DNA from: Alphaproteobacteria bacterium
GTDB taxonomy: Bacteria; Pseudomonadota; Alphaproteobacteria; Sphingomonadales; Sphingomonadaceae
DNA length: 11,754 nt
NCBI GenBank assembly: GCA_005882415.1
Contig: VBAE01000264.1
Location: 1-11,754, forward strand
Direction of reading: 5' to 3'
Below the pieces are notes generated by a model. That model was not told the DNA's origin and did no database searches. It saw only the letters and a list, made by a program, of their open reading frames with translations. How positions within the stretch are numbered: position 1 is the first letter of the stretch; the number at the start of each line of letters is the position of its first letter. Of this stretch, positions 7,496-11,754 are shown one piece after another. Made by a program: the position numbers and the translations under genes.

Positions 7496-9600
7496 GGGCG
7501 GTTCTTCACCGTTCGGCCGAGGAAGCGTGTGATGGTCGTCCAGACGTGGGTCTGCGGCCCCTCCCCTGCGATCGCATGGGTGGCGCCGGGATAGACCATC
7601 AGCTCGAAGGGCTTCTTCTCCTTCTGGAGCTTGGCGATCAGAGCGGTCGAATTTTCGAACACGACATTGTCGTCGCTCATGCCGTGGACGACGAGCAAAG
7701 GATCGGCGATGCGGCTCGAGTCTTCGAGCGCGTTGGAGCTCTGGTACGGCTTGGGATCGGTCGCCGGATTGCCGAGATAGCGCTCGGTGTAGAAGGTGTC
7801 GTACAGCTCCCATTTGGTCACCGGCGCGACCGCAACGCCCGCGGCGAACTTCAGCCATTCGACCCCGGCGAGTTGGTCCTCGACCTCGGCGCCACCCATC
7901 GCGTGGTAGATCGCGTTTTCGAACTTCGTCCCGCGGCGGTTGGTCCCGCGATTGTCGACGGTGAAGACGATCCAGCCCTGGTCGACGAGATATTGGTGCA
8001 GCGGGAGCTGGCCGTACCAGGCGTCGGTCACCTGCTGCCCGTGCGGGCCGCCATAGACGAAGAAGAAGACGGGGTAGTGCTTCCCGGGCTCGAGCCGCGG
8101 GGTCAGCATCCGATAGTGAAGCGTCGATCCGTCGGGCCCGGCGAGGGTTCCGAAGACCGGCTTCACATGGCTGTCGAGATAGGCGCCATAGGGATGGTCG
8201 GGGCCGAGCCTGTTCTCCTCGACCCAGGCGAGGCGGCGGCCGGCGGCATCGGCGAGATAGACCTGGCTCGGCTGGGACGGGTTTGAGCGGGTGACGAGCG
8301 CGTGGGTGGCGCCCTCGTCCATCTCGGCGGCGTTCGACCAGCCGGCCTCGGTCACCCGCACCGGGGCCTTCGGCTTGTCGTATGAGACCCAGTAGAGCTG
8401 CTGCTGGATCGGCGTCTCGGCGGTGCCGGTGAAATAGACGCGGTGCGCCTTCTCATCGACCCCGGCGACATCCTCGACCGCCCAGTCGCCGCGGGTGAGC
8501 TGGGTCCATTTGCCCGCCTTCCAGCGGTAAAGGTGGGAGTAGCCGGAGCGCTCGGACGACCAGATCAGGCTGCCGTCCTTCAGCGGCTTCAAATTGTCTG
8601 TAAGGTTGACCCAGGTCTTCGACGTCTCGCTGAACAGGAGCGCCGACTTGCCGGTGACCGGGTCGACCCGCAGGACGTCGAGCCGCTTTTGGTCGCGGCT
8701 CATCCGCTGGACGAAGAGGCTCTTGCCGTCCTTGGCCCAGTCGACGCGGGTCAGATAGACGTCCGGGTTGCTGCCGAGGTCGGCCTTGATCCGGCCGCTG
8801 CCGTCCGGCGCCATGATGTAGAGGTCGACGATGGCGTTCCTGGTGCCGGCGGCGGGGTAGCGCTGCTCGACCAGCCTCGTCCCCTCGGCACCGATCGCGG
8901 CGCGGGTGACGACCGCCACCGGGCTTTCATCGACCCGGGCGACGGCGACGAAGCGGTCGTCCGGCGACCACCAATAGCCGGTCTGCCGCCCCATCTCCTC
9001 CTGCGCGACGAACTCGGCCGCGCCCCAGCTCAGCGTGCCGCCGCCGTCGCTGGTCAGCGCCCGCTCCCTGGCCGAGGCGAGGTCCATGACGAAGATGTTC
9101 TGGTCGCGGAGGTAGGAGAGGTAGCGGCCGGTCTCCGACACCTTGGCGTCGATCTCCGTCTCCTCGGTCTCGGTCAGGCGGCGGACTTGGCCGTCGAGGC
9201 TGGCGAGGTAGAGGTCGCCGTCGATCGGCACCAGGATCGATTTGCCGTCCGGCGCCCAGCCATAATCGGTGATCCCCTTGGTGCCGGCGATGCGAAGCCG
9301 CTCGCGGCGCATCTTCTCTTCCTCGGAAATGTCGGCGCCGGTGCCGATCTTCTTCGAATCGACCAGCATCCGCGCGGCGCCGGTGGCTGCGTCGATCGCC
9401 CAGAGATCGAAGCGGTCCTTCTCCTCCTGCCGGTTGCGAAGGAGCGTGACCAGCCGTCCGTCCGGGGACAGCCTGGCCAGGCGCGGCGTCGGGCCGGCGA
9501 GCGAGGGGCTCTGGAACAGCCGTTCCAGCGTCAGGTCCCTGGCTTGGGCGGGGATGGGAGCGGCGGCGAGGATGAGGAGCGAGATCAGGGCTTTGCGCAT
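7492..9600 (-). CDS. DPP4-type S9B peptidase lacking the catalytic serine segment
   Basis: An exported 702-residue protein of the prolyl-oligopeptidase clan, DPP4 subfamily, which would remove X-Pro or X-Ala dipeptides from peptide N-termini. A signal peptide (MRKALISLLILAAAPIPAQA) leads into a DPP4 beta-propeller. The propeller contains the substrate-N-terminus motif QEEMGRQTGYWW with E201 and E202, close to human E205/E206. The hydrolase domain has FVYGGPHGQQVT and TVDNRGTNRRGTKFENA. The charge relay acid D643/D644 (HGMSDDN) and H675 (PGATHAI) are present. The block with the nucleophile, normally GWSYGG or similar, is absent: EVEDQLAGVEWLK (to K584) runs straight into FAAGVAVAPVTKW (F585). 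About 31-33 residues are missing in frame, and length is short by the same amount. As read, it should be inactive. ATG 9600 is preferred to GTG 9621 because it begins the signal peptide and has AGGG upstream. Its stop overlaps the convergent M28 stop by 4 nt. Confidence 0.93.
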   Translation of the reverse strand: MRKALISLLILAAAPIPAQARDLTLERLFQSPSLAGPTPRLARLSPDGRLVTLLRNRQEEKDRFDLWAIDAATGAARMLVDSKKIGTGADISEEEKMRRERLRIAGTKGITDYGWAPDGKSILVPIDGDLYLASLDGQVRRLTETEETEIDAKVSETGRYLSYLRDQNIFVMDLASARERALTSDGGGTLSWGAAEFVAQEEMGRQTGYWWSPDDRFVAVARVDESPVAVVTRAAIGAEGTRLVEQRYPAAGTRNAIVDLYIMAPDGSGRIKADLGSNPDVYLTRVDWAKDGKSLFVQRMSRDQKRLDVLRVDPVTGKSALLFSETSKTWVNLTDNLKPLKDGSLIWSSERSGYSHLYRWKAGKWTQLTRGDWAVEDVAGVDEKAHRVYFTGTAETPIQQQLYWVSYDKPKAPVRVTEAGWSNAAEMDEGATHALVTRSNPSQPSQVYLADAAGRRLAWVEENRLGPDHPYGAYLDSHVKPVFGTLAGPDGSTLHYRMLTPRLEPGKHYPVFFFVYGGPHGQQVTDAWYGQLPLHQYLVDQGWIVFTVDNRGTNRRGTKFENAIYHAMGGAEVEDQLAGVEWLKFAAGVAVAPVTKWELYDTFYTERYLGNPATDPKPYQSSNALEDSSRIADPLLVVHGMSDDNVVFENSTALIAKLQKEKKPFELMVYPGATHAIAGEGPQTHVWTTITRFLGRTVKNRP

Positions 9601-9627
9601 GGCGGCGCACCCTAAGGTCACTTCCGC

Positions 9628-9663
9628 AAAAGAAAAGGCGGGGAGAGCATCGCCCTCCCCGCC
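9628..9663 (-). terminator. rho-independent terminator of the rplS operon
   Basis: Nine-base-pair GC-rich stem (minus strand GGCGGGGAG, 9-nt loop, CTCCCCGCC) followed directly by TTTTCTTTT, 27 bp after the rplS stop. It closes the vapBC-trmD-rplS transcript. The DPP4-like gene begins only 27 bp beyond it, so that gene needs a promoter overlapping this region or some read-through. Confidence 0.9.
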
Positions 9664-9690
9664 CGATCTTTTCGACGCTCGAAGGACCGA

Positions 9691-10119
9691 TCAGCCCTCC
9701 GCACTCTCCGTCTCGGGAGTCGCGGTCGCGGCCGGAGCGGCCTGCTGGGCGTTCTGGCGCGGATCGCGGCGCTCGGCGATACGGGCCGACTTGCCGGTGC
9801 GGCCGCGCAGATAATAGAGCTTCGCACGGCGGACGGCGCCGCGGCGGACGACCTCGATCGAATCGACGTTCGGCGAATAAAGCGGGAAGACGCGCTCTAC
9901 GCCCTCGCCGAAGCTGATCTTGCGGACGGTGAAGGAGGAGCCGAGGCCCCGGTTCGCCCGCGCGATGCAGACGCCTTCGAAATTCTGGACTCGGGTGCGG
10001 TCGCCTTCGACCACCTTTACGCCGACGCGGAGCGTGTCGCCGGGGCGGAACTCGGGGATTGCGCGGCCCTGGGTGAGGCTTTCGATCTGCTCGGCCTCGA
10101 GCTGCTGGATGAGGTTCAT
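9691..10119 (-). CDS. rplS: 50S ribosomal protein L19
   Basis: Structural protein of the large ribosomal subunit, located at the 30S-50S interface. The 142-residue product has the L19 core: MNLIQQLEAEQI at the start, EFRPGDTLRVGVKVVEGDRT, RVQNFEGVCIARANRG, SSFTVRKISFGEGVERVFPL, and the ending RRGAVRRAKLYYLRGRTGKS. About 25 residues rich in Gln, Ala, Thr and Glu follow the core; a tail like this is usual in some alphaproteobacteria. The start is ATG 10119, where homology begins; the frame stays open upstream, but that part overlaps trmD. It lies 16 bp after the trmD stop, so the two genes are co-transcribed, as in most bacteria, and a strong terminator follows. Confidence 0.97.
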   Translation of the reverse strand: MNLIQQLEAEQIESLTQGRAIPEFRPGDTLRVGVKVVEGDRTRVQNFEGVCIARANRGLGSSFTVRKISFGEGVERVFPLYSPNVDSIEVVRRGAVRRAKLYYLRGRTGKSARIAERRDPRQNAQQAAPAATATPETESAEG

Positions 10120-10135
10120 GTTCGTGTCGCTCTCT

Positions 10136-10867
10136 TCAGTCTTCGTGCCGCGCACCAGAGGGCGGTGGCCTTCGGGCGTCCCCATGACGCTCGACAAGGT
10201 CCGGCCGCCTTAGCCGTGTATCTTCCGCTGCCCTGGCTTTTCGCCATGCAGCGATCTTCGCATGATCCCCCGATCGCAGCACTTCGGGGATCCTGCGCCC
10301 TTCCCATATGACAGGCCGGGTATAATGCGGATATTCGAGCAGCCCCGTTTCGAAGCTCTCATCCTCTCCGCTCAAGGCCGCGCCCATTACCCCGGGAAGC
10401 AGCCGAACGCAAGCATCGAGCAGGGTCAGCGCCGCCATCTCCCCGCCCGACAAGATATAGTCGCCGATCGACACCGGAACGATCGGCCGAGCCTCGAACA
10501 GACGCTCGTCTATCCCTTCAAACCGGCCGCAGAGGATCGACACTCCGAGCCCGGCCGAAAGCTCCCGCACCATAGCCTGGGTAAGTGGAGCCCCGCGCGG
10601 AGTCATAGCCAGCATCGGCGCCTCCGGCCGCCGCGTCAGCACGTCGTCGACTGCCGAGGCAAGCACATCCGCCCGCATCACCATCCCCGCCCCGCCCCCG
10701 GCCGGCGTGTCGTCCACGGAGCGATGCTTGTCGGTAGCGAAGTCGCGGATGTGGACGGTTTCGAGAGACCAGATCCCCCCCTCCAGCGCACGCCCGGCCA
10801 GGCTGGAGCCGAGCGGGCCGGGGAACATCTCCGGGTAGAGGGTGAGGACGGTGGCGGGCCAGGTCAC
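10136..10867 (-). CDS. trmD: tRNA (guanine37-N1)-methyltransferase
   Basis: Methylates G37, next to the anticodon, in tRNAs reading CNN codons, using S-adenosylmethionine; m1G37 prevents +1 frameshifting and the enzyme is generally essential. The 243-residue product has the SPOUT-fold trefoil-knot motifs: VLTLYPEMFPGPLG at the N-terminus, DDTPAGGGAGMVM, MTPRGAPLTQ, CGRFEGIDERL, SIGDYILSGGEMAALTLLDA, and LLEYPHYTRPVIWEGRRIPE before the C-terminal domain RSGDHAKIAAWR. The start is GTG 10867, which overlaps the vapC TGA in a 4-nt GTGA; no later start preserves the conserved N-terminus. Translation is therefore probably coupled to the toxin gene. The last 15-20 residues (DARRPPPSGARHED) are a basic, non-conserved tail. 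rimM and rpsP, the usual upstream neighbours, are not here. Confidence 0.97.
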   Translation of the reverse strand: MTWPATVLTLYPEMFPGPLGSSLAGRALEGGIWSLETVHIRDFATDKHRSVDDTPAGGGAGMVMRADVLASAVDDVLTRRPEAPMLAMTPRGAPLTQAMVRELSAGLGVSILCGRFEGIDERLFEARPIVPVSIGDYILSGGEMAALTLLDACVRLLPGVMGAALSGEDESFETGLLEYPHYTRPVIWEGRRIPEVLRSGDHAKIAAWRKARAAEDTRLRRPDLVERHGDARRPPPSGARHED

Positions 10868-11250
10868 GCCACCGTCCAATCTTCGACCCGAAGAGAGGGC
10901 ACCGCCCGAAAGTGGCGTGTATTGCGGGTCACCATGACGAGATTGCGCGATAAAGCGTGCGCGGCGATGAGGTGATCGAAGCGATGCCTCTCGAAGGGCA
11001 GCGTCCTGTAGGTCTCGCCAGCGGCCGCATCGAAGGGAAGGACCTGGATCAGGTCGAACAGTGCCTTCGCCCGTGCTTGTTGACGAGGATCGTCTGGATT
11101 CACTTTCCACATAACCTCGGCGTAGGCGATTGCCGACGTGGCGAGCTCACCGATAGCGCAAGCCTCGACGCGGTCACGGGCCTCAGGGGAGACGCCGTCG
11201 AGCAGGTAGACGAGGATGTTGCTGTCCAACAGGTACTTGAAGTCAGTCAC
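10864..11250 (-). CDS. vapC: VapC-type PIN-domain ribonuclease toxin
   Basis: Toxin of a type II VapBC module: a Mg-dependent endoribonuclease of the PIN family, members of which usually cut tRNA or rRNA at one site. The 128-residue product shows the acidic active-site residues D9 (YLLDSNILVYLL), E45 (IAYAEVMWKV) and D92 (RFDHLIAAHA), followed by the family ending VMVTRNTRHFRAVPSLRVEDW. No residue appears lost, so it is probably active. I chose GTG 11250 because the PIN homology begins there; the frame runs open to 11334, but that part overlaps the antitoxin. It overlaps the vapB stop by 8 nt and its own TGA overlaps the trmD GTG by 4 nt, implying translational coupling on both sides. The target RNA cannot be read from sequence. 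Confidence 0.92.
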   Translation of the reverse strand: MTDFKYLLDSNILVYLLDGVSPEARDRVEACAIGELATSAIAYAEVMWKVNPDDPRQQARAKALFDLIQVLPFDAAAGETYRTLPFERHRFDHLIAAHALSRNLVMVTRNTRHFRAVPSLRVEDWTVA

Positions 11251-11500
11251 GTGCGGAAACCCGTCTTGGGCCGAGGTCGCTCTCGATTTCCCGCTCCTCG
11301 TCGGCCAGCGGCGAGAGCCCGGGGCACGATCCATAGATGCCTGTCAAATCGATCCTCTTCGGCGTCTGCTCCACCGGCTCCACGATGTAGCGGCCGCGAT
11401 CCTCGCGGACGGTCATCTCGACGCCAGGGGGGACGCCGAGGACCTTGGGGAGCCGGACGGCAACGGAATTGCCGGACTTGAACGTCTTCGTGTTTTTCAT
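11243..11500 (-). CDS. vapB: VapB-type AbrB/MazE-fold antitoxin
   Basis: An 85-residue antitoxin. The N-terminal swapped-hairpin AbrB-like DNA-binding domain is clear from MKNTKTFKSGNSVAVRLPK followed by VLGVPPGVEMTVREDRGRYI. The acidic C-terminal tail (from about residue 48, with ADEEREIESDLG) would block the VapC active site. The VapB-VapC complex normally represses its own promoter. ATG 11500 is where the conserved sequence starts; the frame is open for 20 more codons, but that part covers the promoter. There is no Shine-Dalgarno sequence, because the predicted -10 box ends only 9 nt before the ATG, so a leaderless mRNA is likely. vapC follows with an 8-nt overlap. It belongs to a different antitoxin fold from the orphan antitoxin at 2883-3146. 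Confidence 0.93.
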   Translation of the reverse strand: MKNTKTFKSGNSVAVRLPKVLGVPPGVEMTVREDRGRYIVEPVEQTPKRIDLTGIYGSCPGLSPLADEEREIESDLGPRRVSARD

Positions 11501-11507
11501 AGTCCAA

Positions 11508-11528
11508 TGTATATACGCGCAGTATACA
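11508..11528. promoter_or_regulatory. inverted-repeat operator upstream of vapB
   Basis: Perfect 6-bp arms TGTATA and TATACA separated by 9 bp (TACGCGCAG on plus). The repeat covers the predicted vapB -10 box and most of the spacer. VapBC complexes usually bind palindromes in this position, so autorepression is expected. That this repeat is the binding site is inference. Confidence 0.6.
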
Positions 11529-11538
11529 CTTCTCTCAA
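11510..11538 (-). promoter_or_regulatory. sigma70-type promoter of vapBC-trmD-rplS
   Basis: On the minus strand, -35 TTGAGA (11538-11533), a 17-bp spacer and -10 TATATA (11515-11510): four of six and five of six consensus bases at ideal spacing. The -10 ends 9 nt before the vapB ATG, so transcription would start about 2-3 nt before the ATG. It is the only clear promoter I found for the trmD and rplS genes in this window. Confidence 0.6.
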
Positions 11539-11574
11539 GCGGAACTCGCGTCACCGGCAAACGCTGTGGGCCCC

Positions 11575-11754
11575 ATGACAGAACCCTGTTTCGACTGCCT
11601 CGTGATCGGTGGGGGTCCTGCGGGGCTTACCGCGGCGATCTACCTCACCCGCTACCACCTTTCGATCAAGGTGGTGGATGCGGGGAAGAGCCGGGCGAGC
11701 CTCATCCCCTGCACCCACAACCATGCCGGCTATCCTGGCGGCATTTCGGGGAAG
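11575..11754 (+). CDS. FAD-dependent NAD(P) oxidoreductase of the thioredoxin-reductase type, N-terminal part only
   Basis: The first 60 codons of a flavoprotein that continues beyond the right edge. The dinucleotide-binding fold is clear: LVIGGGPAGLTAAIYLTR with GGGPAG at residues 12-17, a second strand ending VVDAG, and a thioredoxin-reductase-like segment HNHAGYPGGISGK, which contacts FAD. Such proteins of about 300 residues are annotated as thioredoxin-reductase-like or NAD(P)/FAD oxidoreductases. The redox-active CxxC that would identify a true thioredoxin reductase lies beyond the window. ATG 11575 is preceded by a weak GTGGG. It is divergent from vapB, sharing a 74-bp intergenic region that holds the vapB operator, so VapBC binding might also affect it. 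Confidence 0.88.
   Translation, partial: MTEPCFDCLVIGGGPAGLTAAIYLTRYHLSIKVVDAGKSRASLIPCTHNHAGYPGGISGK

Noticed and set aside
6049..8286. A 745-codon plus-strand open frame
   Set aside because: It overlaps the M28 gene in another frame and then runs antisense to the DPP4-like gene; no domain is visible.
8443..9615. A 390-codon plus-strand open frame
   Set aside because: Antisense shadow of the DPP4-like beta-propeller region.
10140..10340. A remnant of rimM or another small gene near trmD
   Set aside because: This stretch encodes the trmD C-terminus; no RimM motif was found in any frame near trmD.
10868..11110. A longer trmD start
   Set aside because: The extra 81 residues overlap vapC in another frame and are not part of the TrmD fold.

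Overview
The window is dense, GC-rich bacterial chromosome with almost no intergenic space. Gene content and protein style point to an alphaproteobacterium, most likely of the Sphingomonadales: an M2 dipeptidyl carboxypeptidase lipoprotein, several exported exopeptidases, and an alanine-rich tail on ribosomal protein L19. This placement rests on recognised protein style, not on a search.

Layout, left to right. Positions 1-4096 hold a minus-strand run, in transcription order: an AraC-type regulator, a FitA/VapB-type ribbon-helix-helix antitoxin with no toxin beside it, a GFA-domain zinc protein, an alpha/beta hydrolase broken by an internal deletion and frameshift, and an ACE-like M2 peptidase lipoprotein cut by the left edge. 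Next, also on minus, is asd (aspartate-semialdehyde dehydrogenase, 4171-5199). Divergent from asd is a 735-residue membrane M28 peptidase (5288-7495, plus). Its stop overlaps the stop of a convergent S9B/DPP4-type peptidase (7492-9600, minus). That peptidase looks normal except that the segment carrying the catalytic serine is missing.

Beyond a strong terminator (9628-9663) lies a minus-strand operon: vapB (AbrB-type antitoxin), vapC (PIN RNase), trmD and rplS. vapB/vapC overlap by 8 nt and vapC/trmD by 4 nt. In most bacteria trmD follows rpsP-rimM; here a toxin-antitoxin module sits at that place and appears to supply the promoter. A divergent FAD-dependent oxidoreductase of the thioredoxin-reductase type begins at 11575 and runs off the right edge.

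Functionally the window mixes housekeeping genes (asd, trmD, rplS) with a peptide-scavenging set (M2, M28, S9B, all predicted exported or membrane-bound) and two toxin-antitoxin-type loci. I see no CRISPR array, prophage, transposase, tRNA or rRNA. The points most worth a second look are the coupling of vapBC to trmD-rplS, the loss of the serine nucleophile in the DPP4-like protein, the broken hydrolase, and the orphan antitoxin. I do not see a clear previously undescribed multi-gene system.
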